Positions 40,921-49,282 of a DNA stretch of 57,778 nt are shown here, in pieces; within the stretch, counting starts at the first letter, position 1, and each line of letters opens with the position of its first letter. The notes below the pieces were generated by a model. It ran no database searches. It was not told where the DNA came from and was given only the letters and a program-made list of their open reading frames with translations. The stretch comes from Vallitalea longa (GTDB taxonomy: Bacteria > Bacillota > Clostridia > Lachnospirales > Vallitaleaceae). The position numbers and the translations under genes were made by a program. The stretch spans positions 1 to 57,778 of the forward strand of contig NZ_BRLB01000027.1 in the NCBI RefSeq assembly GCF_027923465.1, written 5' to 3'.

Positions 40921-41142
40921 TTATGTAAGTGCTATTCCCACTGTTACTCCAGCTCCTATTCCTGCTGCTATTGACCCAACACCTAGTGTATAAGAACAAC
41001 CACCATCGTCATCATCATCACTTGAATCAACTTCACTACATGAGTAACCTGAAGCACAAGTATTTCCACTACATGCTAAATATCCTCCGAATAATGAAGA
41101 AATCGCATCTGGAATATCTAGAATTTTTGGTCTTTTTAACAT
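40921..41142 (-). CDS. RiPP precursor peptide 1
   Basis: A 73-residue precursor. The N-terminal half, with MLKRPKILDIPDAISSLFGG then ACSGNTCASGYSCSEVDSSD, is nearly the same as in precursor 2. A run of Asp (residues 42-46) and GG follow, then a hydrophobic Gly/Ala/Val/Ile-rich tail (CSYTLGVGSIAAGIG, then AGVTVGIALT) that ends in Thr73. Cysteines are C24, C29, C35 and C49. The GG at 19-20 looks like a double-glycine site but the exporter has no C39 peptidase. GAAGGAGGG before ATG 41142 fixes the start; the frame is open 6 codons further upstream. Confidence 0.9.
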   Translation of the reverse strand: MLKRPKILDIPDAISSLFGGYLACSGNTCASGYSCSEVDSSDDDDDGGCSYTLGVGSIAAGIGAGVTVGIALT

Positions 41143-41173
41143 AATAAATCCCTCCTTCATTCTTTTTACTCGT

Positions 41174-41389
41174 TTATGTGATTAATATACCAACTCCAAC
41201 TCCTGCTGCAACACCACCAACAATACCTCCAACAGCAAATCCAGTTTGACAACCATCGTCGTCATCACTTGAATCAACCTCACTACATGAATAACCTGAA
41301 GCACAAGTATTTCCACTACATGCTAGACCACCGCCTAATAATGAAGCAGATGCATCAGGAATCTCAAGAATATTTGGTTTTTTTAACAT
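41174..41389 (-). CDS. RiPP precursor peptide 2
   Basis: A 71-residue paralogue of precursor 1. Residues 1-45 match closely (MLKKPNILEIPDASASLLGG then LACSGNTCASGYSCSEVDSS then DDDD), while the tail (CQTGFAVGGIVGGVAAG, then VGVGILIT) differs in sequence but keeps the small-hydrophobic composition, GxxxG spacing and the final Thr71. Cysteines are C24, C29, C35 and C47. AAGGAGGTGAAAAT gives a very strong start. It lies 31 bp upstream of precursor 1. Confidence 0.9.
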   Translation of the reverse strand: MLKKPNILEIPDASASLLGGGLACSGNTCASGYSCSEVDSSDDDDGCQTGFAVGGIVGGVAAGVGVGILIT

Positions 41390-41442
41390 ATTTTCACCTC
41401 CTTATATTTAAAATATCTATATTATCTACTTCTAGATAATAC

Positions 41443-41853
41443 CTAGTTTAAAAGAATATTCATCCAGTTCTTATAGTTTTTACTTATTTGGACATTGCAT
41501 TGCTCCATCTCATCTGTGAATTCTACCTTATCATCTAAAGATATAATATATTGATTCAAATTACCTTCTGGCACTGAATATTCTACTTCACCATAATTAA
41601 ATACTTCGCCTTGATAGCTTATACCTTCATCTAATAATATCTCCACTTTATCACTTATCTCCAATTCTATTGAACTATTATCTATACAATAAAAACTAAA
41701 AAAACTTTTATTATCAATTAGCATAAACTCACCATCAACTTCTATGGACTGTGAAAGCTTTACTCCCAATAATATAGTTAAAAAAACAATAAATAGAGCT
41801 GTAGCAAAAACAGTTCCTAACCAAGCATATTTCACCATATTCCTGCTATACAA
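41443..41853 (-). CDS. Membrane-anchored accessory protein of the exporter
   Basis: A 136-residue protein with one N-terminal membrane segment (about residues 10-32) and an extracytoplasmic beta-rich domain (KVEILLDEGISYQGEVFNYGEVEYSV) resembling the barrel part of HlyD-type membrane fusion proteins, without the coiled coil. The TTG start at 41853 overlaps the ABC exporter stop by 8 nt and has GGGG 9 nt upstream. It probably works with the exporter. Confidence 0.7.
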   Translation of the reverse strand: MYSRNMVKYAWLGTVFATALFIVFLTILLGVKLSQSIEVDGEFMLIDNKSFFSFYCIDNSSIELEISDKVEILLDEGISYQGEVFNYGEVEYSVPEGNLNQYIISLDDKVEFTDEMEQCNVQISKNYKNWMNILLN

Positions 41854-43636
41854 TTTGTTTATCCCCTTTCAAATAGATATGTTGATAAAATTTATTCTTT
41901 TTTAATAGTGTTTCATGTAGACCTATATCTTCGATCTCTGCATTATTCAGAATAATAATCTCTCCCTTGTCAGCTAATAGACTAATGTCATGTGTAATAT
42001 ATATCTTTATCTTATTACTTAATTCCATCTGTATACCTCGTATTATATCGATAGCTAATCGTTTATCGAGATTACTTGTTATTTCATCAAATATATAGAT
42101 TTCTGAGTTTCTAAACAATCCTCTTGCTATGGATATTCTTTGTTTTTCACCCTCTGATAATTGAATACCTTTCTCTCCTATTAACGTTTCATACCTATCT
42201 TTTAAATTGTTCACGAAATCCTCTATATGACAAATTTTACAAACTCTTGAGAATTTTTCAGCATCTACATTTTCATTACCTAATAATAAGTTTTCTCTTA
42301 TGGTATCATTGAGGATTACACTTTCTTGGATAATATAAGTAATTCTCTCCCTTAGCTTATTAACACTTAATGTTTTGATATCCATGTTATGATATCTGAT
42401 ATTCCCCTTAATTGGCTCTTGAAATTTAGTTAATAGACTAGCAATAGTAGTCTTTCCCTGACCACTTGGTCCAACAATTATGTAAGTTTTTTTAGAATTC
42501 AACACTAATGAAATATCATTCAATATTGTCTTTTTACCATAATTAAATGACATATTGGAAATTGATATTAGTCCTCTATTATCTTCTTTACATTGAATAT
42601 AGTTTTCTTGCAAATTGGTTTCCGCATTTGATTCGCTTTCTGTATATTGTATACTTGGTTGTATACTTGGTTCATCATAGTCTTCCATTTTTAATTGGAA
42701 TACAGTATCAATTCTTTCTATTGACACACATGCATTTTGAAATTCAATATTGAAATCCACCATACTGTTAGCATATTGATAGAATTTTTCTGTCAGTCCA
42801 TCAAATACAAAGAGTGTACCTACCGACATTTTCCCCTGACTTATTTCATAAATTCCTAGTCCTAATATAGTAATAGAGCCTAAAAAAGAAATATAAGATA
42901 TGCTTGTACCGTATAAATAACGTATAAAAAACTCTTTAAATTTTAATACTTTAATGTTTTTTAATAATTTAATATATTTACTATTATTATATTTTATTTT
43001 ATTAAAGCTTTTATAAAATTTAAGATTAGTAAATAAATGTGTTAAATAGCTCAAATGCTCTGCATCTTTTTTCCTAAGATTTAGTCTATTGGTTTTAATT
43101 TTACTAGAAAATTTTTTGGATATGTACAATTGAATGATTCCAAAAAATAAAGCTATCAGTGTTAATTTCTTATCTATATAAAACATTACAAAAAAATAGA
43201 CGATCAAATTAGAAATATTAGTTATTATCGTGATAATTGATGTTGTTAAGAATTGTGTGATAGTATTTATATCATTTTTTGTTCTACTAGTAAGATCACC
43301 TGTATTAATAATATTAATATCATTTAATTTTATTTTCTGAATGTAATCAACTAACTTTTGTTTGATTGTAATTGATATTTTTTGATTAATGAAAGTATTA
43401 AACATACCATTACTATAATTGATTATAGTGCTTATTAACTGACTGATTACCAGCATTAAAGCAATCGTACCTAATAAATAGTACTCCTGTTTTATAAGCA
43501 CATTATCAATAACTACTTTTATTACTATTGAATATACTAAACTAATGACAGAACCTAGCACAATAAGATATAATATAATAACATAATATTTGTAATAAGG
43601 TTTAGCATATATCAAGTACTTCTTTATCTTATCCAC
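41846..43636 (-). CDS. ABC exporter (fused membrane and ATPase domains)
   Basis: A 596-residue half-transporter with six membrane segments (residues 1-300) and an ATPase domain. Walker A GPSGQGKTT (389-397), signature LSEGEKQRIS (493-502) and Walker B IYIFDEITSNLD (513-524) are intact. There is no N-terminal C39 peptidase, so it does not itself cut a double-glycine leader. It begins with GTG at 43636. It is the first gene of the RiPP operon and the likely exporter of the finished peptide. An extra hydrophilic linker (about 320-355) separates the two domains. Confidence 0.93.
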   Translation of the reverse strand: MDKIKKYLIYAKPYYKYYVIILYLIVLGSVISLVYSIVIKVVIDNVLIKQEYYLLGTIALMLVISQLISTIINYSNGMFNTFINQKISITIKQKLVDYIQKIKLNDINIINTGDLTSRTKNDINTITQFLTTSIITIITNISNLIVYFFVMFYIDKKLTLIALFFGIIQLYISKKFSSKIKTNRLNLRKKDAEHLSYLTHLFTNLKFYKSFNKIKYNNSKYIKLLKNIKVLKFKEFFIRYLYGTSISYISFLGSITILGLGIYEISQGKMSVGTLFVFDGLTEKFYQYANSMVDFNIEFQNACVSIERIDTVFQLKMEDYDEPSIQPSIQYTESESNAETNLQENYIQCKEDNRGLISISNMSFNYGKKTILNDISLVLNSKKTYIIVGPSGQGKTTIASLLTKFQEPIKGNIRYHNMDIKTLSVNKLRERITYIIQESVILNDTIRENLLLGNENVDAEKFSRVCKICHIEDFVNNLKDRYETLIGEKGIQLSEGEKQRISIARGLFRNSEIYIFDEITSNLDKRLAIDIIRGIQMELSNKIKIYITHDISLLADKGEIIILNNAEIEDIGLHETLLKKNKFYQHIYLKGDKQIV

Positions 43637-44032
43637 TTTCCAATCAACCCCTGTTAATTTTTATTTTTGAATTTGATGTATTATTATATTTATAAATTAT
43701 ACAGTTTTATATGTATTTTAAATAATATTATATATATTATATTATTTTATTATCTATCTTTTTTTATTATTATTTTTTTATTTATATATCATTAGACTTA
43801 ATAACACATTATTTTTATATATGTTATATATTATATATTATGTATGGTATATTTTCAATATTAATTATAGTATTTCTATTTATAATAATGAAATGTTAAT
43901 AACAATTTATTAAAATGTCACTTTTCATTGGATTTAAAGCATAAAAATAATTAATTATAGTATAATAACATTATAAAATATTTATTAATCAATTATTATA
44001 AAAAGTACAAAAAATGTAGAAAAAAACAAAAA
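43637..44032. other. Upstream region of the RiPP operon, no gene seen
   Basis: About 400 bp of extremely AT-rich DNA with near-pure A/T stretches (43680-43900). It must hold the promoter of the RiPP operon. TTGTTA (43900-43905) and TATAAA (43879-43884) on the minus strand have 15-bp spacing and are only a weak candidate. No regulator gene lies next to it. Confidence 0.5.
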
Positions 44033-44062
44033 AACATATCTTGTTGTAATTCAAGATATGTT
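44033..44062 (-). terminator. Intrinsic terminator of the glycerol-3-phosphate operon
   Basis: A perfect 11-bp stem (44033-44043 with 44052-44062), followed on the minus strand by T7 G T7. It ends the operon 50 bp after the DUF1667 stop. Confidence 0.92.
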
Positions 44063-44112
44063 CCACTATTTTATTTATACTACTTCATTAATTGACTTAA
44101 TACATTTATAAC

Positions 44113-44481
44113 CTATAACGCTTTATCAATATCCCTAGTAAGAACTATATTCACACCTTCAACTATATCTCTAATCGCTACATCCCCTATCTTCATAGGA
44201 GCTTCCAAAACCACATCATTTACCATTTTCATACAATCTAATAATGATTCTTTGGGTAATGGTTTATCCGATTTTACAGAAACTACTGGAAGTCTGCCAT
44301 TACGCACTTTCATAGTAGTGGTTAATATTCTAGTAGGATTAGTGCACTCTGTTTTTGCATACATCTCTCCTCTTTTACAAGTGTTTCCTTCAACCTTTAT
44401 TACTTCATTATTTTCTAAAGTAACTGTAATATTACATCCAATAGGACATGCAATACAAACTAATTTTCTTTTCTCGATCAT
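44113..44481 (-). CDS. DUF1667 protein, third gene of the glycerol-3-phosphate oxidase operon
   Basis: A 122-residue protein with the conserved N-terminus LVCIACPIGCNITVTL (C-x2-C-x3-C) and a further Cys in GNTCKRGEMYA, forming a likely metal or Fe-S site resembling those at the start of molybdopterin oxidoreductases. DUF1667 regularly follows GlpA-like and FAD oxidoreductase genes in Firmicutes, so it is probably a subunit of that complex. GGAGG precedes the ATG. Confidence 0.92.
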   Translation of the reverse strand: MIEKRKLVCIACPIGCNITVTLENNEVIKVEGNTCKRGEMYAKTECTNPTRILTTTMKVRNGRLPVVSVKSDKPLPKESLLDCMKMVNDVVLEAPMKIGDVAIRDIVEGVNIVLTRDIDKAL

Positions 44482-44510
44482 ATCTTATACCTCCATTTCA
44501 TAATAAAGAA

Positions 44511-45776
44511 TTACTGATTCTCTAGCATAACTACTAAATCTTCACCGTCTGCCATAGCATCTAATATTTTGCTGGTTAACTGGATACTTTCCATCTCTCC
44601 AGGAGCTACCTTTGGCCTTTTCTTAGAATAAATAACTTTATCTTTTGACTTTAAGACTATATTGACTTTCTTCTTAACATCAACTACCCTAAAATAAAGT
44701 TTATTCTCATCTTGAACTAATTCTTTATTAATTAAATGAGGAACTACGTATCTAATTTCATTACCTGCAACTGTTTTAATTGTACATTCATTGTTCACCT
44801 TATTATTTCCTTTAATGTATCTAGCAGCGCAACGTCCAGCCAGCCTGCTCTCGGCAGTAACAAAATCTACCAAATCATGCACATGAACAACATTACCACA
44901 AGCAAATACTCCTTCTACAGAAGTCTCCATCGACTCTGTGACAACAGGACCAGAAGTTACTCTATCCATCTTAATACCCAAATCACGAGAAAGTTCATTC
45001 TCTGGGATAAGTCCAACTGATAACAATAAAGTATCACATTTAACATATTCATAAGTATCTTCTATAGGTCTCCTGTTTTCATCAACCTGTGCAATAGTAA
45101 TTCCCTCTAAACGTTCTTTTCCATGAATATTTACAACTGTATAACTTAGTTTCAAAGGAATATCATAGTCATTAAGACATTGTACGATATTTCTTGTAAG
45201 CCCTCCAGAATATGGTAATAACTCGCATACCATTTTAACTTTAGCTCCTTCTAAAGTCATTCTCCTAGCCATGATAAGTCCTATATCTCCAGAACCTAAG
45301 ATTACTACTTCTTTACCTGGCATATAGCCTTCCATATTAACAAATCTTTGAGCTGCACCTGCTGTATAGATACCTGCTGGTCTGAGACCAGGAATGTTAA
45401 GTGCTCCTCTTGTCCTTTCTCTACATCCCATAGCAAGAACAATTGCTTTTGCCTTAATATTAAGCAATCCATCAGTAGAGTTGACAACAGTAACAACTTT
45501 ATCTTCACTTATATTCAATACCATAGTTTTCAATTTAAATGTAATTCCTAATTTTCCTACTTCTTTCGCAAATCTATCTGCATATTCAGGTCCCGTCAAT
45601 TCTTCTTTGAAAATATGAAGCCCAAAACCATTATGAATACATTGCTGTAAAATTCCTCCTAGCTCATTATCTCTTTCAATAATCAAAATATCATTAACAC
45701 CATTTTTATATGCTTCAATAGCAGCAGCCATTCCTGCTGGTCCTCCACCAATAACAACTAAATCAACTGTGTTCAT
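44511..45776 (-). CDS. NAD(P)/FAD-dependent oxidoreductase (pyridine nucleotide-disulfide type)
   Basis: A 421-residue flavoprotein. The FAD-binding GGGPAGMAAAIEA (about residues 9-21), the NAD-binding GSGDIGLIMARRMTLEGAKV (about 155-175) and the C-terminal FAD motif GVFACGNVVHVHDLVD are intact. It sits between the GlpA-like gene and DUF1667, and probably passes electrons from glycerol 3-phosphate oxidation to an acceptor, as GlpB/C do in other anaerobes. No redox-active CxxC is evident. GAGGTG precedes the ATG. Confidence 0.92.
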   Translation of the reverse strand: MNTVDLVVIGGGPAGMAAAIEAYKNGVNDILIIERDNELGGILQQCIHNGFGLHIFKEELTGPEYADRFAKEVGKLGITFKLKTMVLNISEDKVVTVVNSTDGLLNIKAKAIVLAMGCRERTRGALNIPGLRPAGIYTAGAAQRFVNMEGYMPGKEVVILGSGDIGLIMARRMTLEGAKVKMVCELLPYSGGLTRNIVQCLNDYDIPLKLSYTVVNIHGKERLEGITIAQVDENRRPIEDTYEYVKCDTLLLSVGLIPENELSRDLGIKMDRVTSGPVVTESMETSVEGVFACGNVVHVHDLVDFVTAESRLAGRCAARYIKGNNKVNNECTIKTVAGNEIRYVVPHLINKELVQDENKLYFRVVDVKKKVNIVLKSKDKVIYSKKRPKVAPGEMESIQLTSKILDAMADGEDLVVMLENQ

Positions 45777-45826
45777 ATGTTATTCACCTCATTTTAGTAT
45801 TAAAATCCATATTTACATATATATAA

Positions 45827-47257
45827 TTACTTGCTTTTACCAACAAGAACTTTTGATTTTCCACCCATTTTGGTTACTTCATCTTTAGAAATATTGAGTT
45901 CCCTAGCAATTATATCTACAACTCTTGGTGTACAAAAACCTCCCTGACATCTTCCCATACCTGCTCTTGTTCTTCTCTTCACTGCATCTAGATTACTCGC
46001 TCCTATAGAACGATGGATACAATCAACGATTTCTCCTTCTGTAATTGTTTCACAACGACAAATAATATTGCCATAAAGAGGATTTTGTTTTATTAGATCC
46101 ACTCTTGCTTTTTCATCCATTTCACGGAATCTATAAACTGGTTTTCTAGGTATGTGTTCATCTTTCTTAATTAATTCTATATCCATTGATTTTAGAATTT
46201 CTACAACATATTCACTGACAGCTGGAGCTGCTGAAAGTCCTGGTGATTCTATTCCTGCTACATTAATCAATCCTTGAACTTTCTTTGCTTCTTCAATAAT
46301 AAAATCACCAATATTAGATGAAGCTCTAAGACCTGCAAAAGAAGTTATAACATCTCTAGTATTAACTGTCGGAATAGATTTGGTTGCACCTTCTATTACC
46401 TTATTTAAACCTATACTTGTTGTGGCGATATCATCTTTATCCATAATATTTTCTGCTGTTGGTCCAAGAAGTAGGTTACCATCAACAGTTGGAGTTACCA
46501 ATATACCTTTACCTAATACAGTAGGTGGCTGGAATATAACTTTGTTTACAACGTCACCTTGTCTTTTATCAAGTAGAAGATACTCACCTTTTCTAGGATT
46601 GATTTGGAAACTGTCATCACCGACCATAGAAGATATATTATCACTATAAACACCTGCTGCATTTATAATGTACCTACTATTAATTTTGCCTTGAGTCGTG
46701 TCCAAAATAAAATTATCATCTGTTTTATCAATATCATTAACAGAACAATCTAGAATCAACTCAACCCCATTGTCAACTGCATTTTCTGCTGCGGCAAGAG
46801 TTAATTCATATGGACATATAATTCCAGCAGTCGGTGCATAAAGTGCCCCAATAACTTTATCAGATATATTAGGTTCCATCTTAAGAATTTCTTCTATATT
46901 TAGTATTCTTAAATCTGGTACATTATTTTGAATTCCATATTCATATAGTGTATTAAGTTGTTCCATATCATCATCATCAAAAGCTAATACAAAAGAACCT
47001 ATTCGCTTAAAAGGCACATAGAGTTTTTCTGTAATATCATCCATCATTTCATTACCTCTAACATTAAGCTTAGCTTTTAGACTGCCTGGTTTTGCATCAT
47101 AACCAGCATGCACAATTGCACTATTTGCTTTGCTGGTCCCCATAGCTACATCTGATTCTTTGTCAATAAGACATAATTTAATATCATATTTAGATAATTC
47201 TCGTGCTATCAAAGAACCTGTAACACCTGCACCTATAATACAAATATCATAAATCAT
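45827..47257 (-). CDS. Glycerol-3-phosphate dehydrogenase-like FAD oxidoreductase with BFD [2Fe-2S] domain
   Basis: A 476-residue GlpA-like enzyme that oxidises glycerol 3-phosphate to dihydroxyacetone phosphate. N-terminal DAO/FAD domain (IIGAGVTGSLIARELSKYD; later GVYSDNISSMVG, LRASSNIGDFII), then a C-terminal BFD-like [2Fe-2S] domain (IICRCETITEGEIVDC and GRCQGGFC, about 395-455). GGAGG 8 nt before ATG 47257 decides the start; the frame is open 18 codons further. It leads a three-gene operon behind a leader terminator. glpK is not in the window. Confidence 0.92.
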   Translation of the reverse strand: MIYDICIIGAGVTGSLIARELSKYDIKLCLIDKESDVAMGTSKANSAIVHAGYDAKPGSLKAKLNVRGNEMMDDITEKLYVPFKRIGSFVLAFDDDDMEQLNTLYEYGIQNNVPDLRILNIEEILKMEPNISDKVIGALYAPTAGIICPYELTLAAAENAVDNGVELILDCSVNDIDKTDDNFILDTTQGKINSRYIINAAGVYSDNISSMVGDDSFQINPRKGEYLLLDKRQGDVVNKVIFQPPTVLGKGILVTPTVDGNLLLGPTAENIMDKDDIATTSIGLNKVIEGATKSIPTVNTRDVITSFAGLRASSNIGDFIIEEAKKVQGLINVAGIESPGLSAAPAVSEYVVEILKSMDIELIKKDEHIPRKPVYRFREMDEKARVDLIKQNPLYGNIICRCETITEGEIVDCIHRSIGASNLDAVKRRTRAGMGRCQGGFCTPRVVDIIARELNISKDEVTKMGGKSKVLVGKSK

Positions 47258-47333
47258 ACTAAGACCTCCATATATTTTTATGTAATTTTGATTAAGAAAT
47301 AAGAAACACACAAGAAAAAATAATCAGGAAAGC

Positions 47334-47379
47334 AAAAAAAGCCACGTTCAAATAGAGTTAATCTCTATTTAAATGTGAC
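47334..47379 (-). promoter_or_regulatory. Leader terminator upstream of the glycerol-3-phosphate operon (possible GlpP target)
   Basis: A 17-bp stem with one mismatch (47341-47357 with 47363-47379), with a T7 run on the minus strand at 47334-47340, lies 76 nt upstream of the GlpA-like start. It is also 168 bp past the stop of the gene at 47547 and could simply end it. Since glpP is nearby and GlpP of Bacillus acts at a leader terminator before glpD, control by antitermination is likely. Confidence 0.7.
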
Positions 47380-47546
47380 TCCTAATCTCCTACACTTAAA
47401 TTTAACTATTGTATGTAATTATTATTTAATTTAATATCTAAATTCATTATACTACAAAACTAATTAAATTAAAAGAGGGAATTCAAAAAACTATATATTA
47501 CAAATAAAGCTTTTTATTTTTGTATATATGACTAGTACATATCTAA

Positions 47547-49118
47547 CTATAATTTACTAGGTTTGCTATAACGCTTAGGAAATTCTTTTTCTATATCTAG
47601 AGTAATAATATCTTTATTACTAAAATCCAACTCACCATTAGTCATATAAGGAATGACTTCACACTTGACTCTAAATACAAATACATCTACTGTATCATAC
47701 ACTTGTATACATTTATACTCTTGTTTGTATTCTTCAGGAAACTTGAAATTTGTTTCTTCATATAATTGTCTTACTCTTTCTTCGTCATCATATGTAGTAT
47801 CAATGGTTTCATTAGAGTGATTTCCTCCTCCACTTAAACTTAGCCATTTAAGTAATTTTACTTTAACTTCCCATGAAGTTTTATTAGTTTGGGAAGTTAC
47901 TTTTTCAAAAGATGTTTTATAAGAATTTTCATTAAATACTATTTTGGTTGTTTCTGTTCCATCCATTACCATCCCTGTTTGTTCTCCAGGCAAATTACTG
48001 TAATAGGGTTGTTGCAAGTTTGATTCTAATACTCGATATAGATACGTTCTATCTCCACAAACTATAGTCTCTTCTGTTCCTTTTGGTATTAGTTCAATAG
48101 GATGACTTACATCTAATGTATTGGGCTGGTCCATATGCCATGCAAAAGGTCCTCCTTTTATTTCAGGTCTATAATATTTGAATGATATTGTAGTTGACCT
48201 ATTTGAATTATATGGCTTATACCCATTAGTCATACATGCAAATTTAAAATATGAATCAGCGAAATGTTCAACTCTTCCATCTGCAAATATCACATGATAA
48301 CCTACCAAACTACCTGGTCCAACATCAACAATCTGATTGCAATGTCTACATCTTAATCTGCCATTAGGATTTATGTCATAATCAACATAGAAATCAGTAT
48401 CAATTAAATCTGTATATCCTTTTATAGGATTATCTGTAGTAAATTCTTCCCTTAACTCAACAACCATATCATATACTTCCATTTTACTGAAAGTATACCA
48501 ATCTATGCCATTGCATCCTTTTGCCCAATTTGGAACCGAATAAGTAGTTGATTCTGTTATTACTTCTTTTTCAACTTTTCTTTTTGTATCAGTTGTTTTA
48601 TAACTATTTGTAAATTCAGTGGTGAGGTCAAAATTAAAAGCTCCTATTTTTTGTACTAATTTTTCAGCAAAAGCATTTTCTTTATTTCCAGCCACACCAA
48701 CACCAAAAGAAAATGAGTCATTATGCTTCTTGACATTTGAAGTCATATGAGTTGTAGTATAGCCATCAACATTCTTAACAGATTGAGTTTGTCCATTTGC
48801 TATAGTCATAACTTTATCCATCTGAGTATATGGCATGTTATTGGATTCTGCTACATTCTTTTTGCAACTTACTATTTTTAATGAATATTCTTTATCATCA
48901 ATAGTCAATTTTCTCCAATTAGGTATCTTGTTAGGTATTGATAAATCATTTAGTTCATATTCATTATCAGGTATAAATTTTTTTAGCTGACGACTATAGG
49001 TGTATATTTGATTATTACTTTGATCAGATACAGATGCTTGTGAATAAGTTTGTGTTAAAGGATATGTCATAATAACTAGAGTCAAAGTGCAGATTAAAAA
49101 ACATTTTAGTCTTTTCAT
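47547..49118 (-). CDS. Large secreted protein of unknown function, possibly beta-pore-forming
   Basis: A 523-residue protein with a signal peptide (about residues 1-28, ending QASV) and no membrane segment. The mature protein is beta-rich with Ser/Thr-rich alternating stretches: TNSYKTTDTKRKVEKEV then ITESTTYSVPNW near 170-200, and SFEKVTSQTNKTSWEVKVK near 405-425. This pattern is reminiscent of ETX/MTX2 (aerolysin-like) toxins, but that is only an impression. The central part has CRHC (about 258-261) and other cysteines. AAAGGGG precedes the ATG. It lies between glpP and the glycerol-3-phosphate operon without evident link to either. Confidence 0.7.
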   Translation of the reverse strand: MKRLKCFLICTLTLVIMTYPLTQTYSQASVSDQSNNQIYTYSRQLKKFIPDNEYELNDLSIPNKIPNWRKLTIDDKEYSLKIVSCKKNVAESNNMPYTQMDKVMTIANGQTQSVKNVDGYTTTHMTSNVKKHNDSFSFGVGVAGNKENAFAEKLVQKIGAFNFDLTTEFTNSYKTTDTKRKVEKEVITESTTYSVPNWAKGCNGIDWYTFSKMEVYDMVVELREEFTTDNPIKGYTDLIDTDFYVDYDINPNGRLRCRHCNQIVDVGPGSLVGYHVIFADGRVEHFADSYFKFACMTNGYKPYNSNRSTTISFKYYRPEIKGGPFAWHMDQPNTLDVSHPIELIPKGTEETIVCGDRTYLYRVLESNLQQPYYSNLPGEQTGMVMDGTETTKIVFNENSYKTSFEKVTSQTNKTSWEVKVKLLKWLSLSGGGNHSNETIDTTYDDEERVRQLYEETNFKFPEEYKQEYKCIQVYDTVDVFVFRVKCEVIPYMTNGELDFSNKDIITLDIEKEFPKRYSKPSKL

Positions 49119-49282
49119 AATCTTTTCCCCTTTTGCAATTATTTTATAACATATATATTATAACACATCAACAAAATCGACTCAATATCCAACAGACCAA
49201 TATTATGAATCGTATATACTTTTACAATATTTTATAAAATAATAGAAAAAGGGGAATTATTTATACTATTCAATACTGTTTA

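Noticed and set aside
40929-41144. His/Leu-rich 71-aa ORF on the plus strand opposite precursor 1
   Set aside because: Its His-rich run is the complement of the Asp codons (GAT/GAC) of the precursor; no ribosome-binding site.
41174-41389. Reading the precursors as ordinary class II double-glycine bacteriocins
   Set aside because: A GG occurs at residues 19-20, but the exporter has no C39 peptidase and the operon has radical SAM, aminotransferase and PqqD genes, which point to a modified peptide.
43637-44032. A regulator gene for the RiPP cluster
   Set aside because: The upstream region is nearly pure A/T with no ORF that has a start and a ribosome-binding site; control must come from elsewhere.
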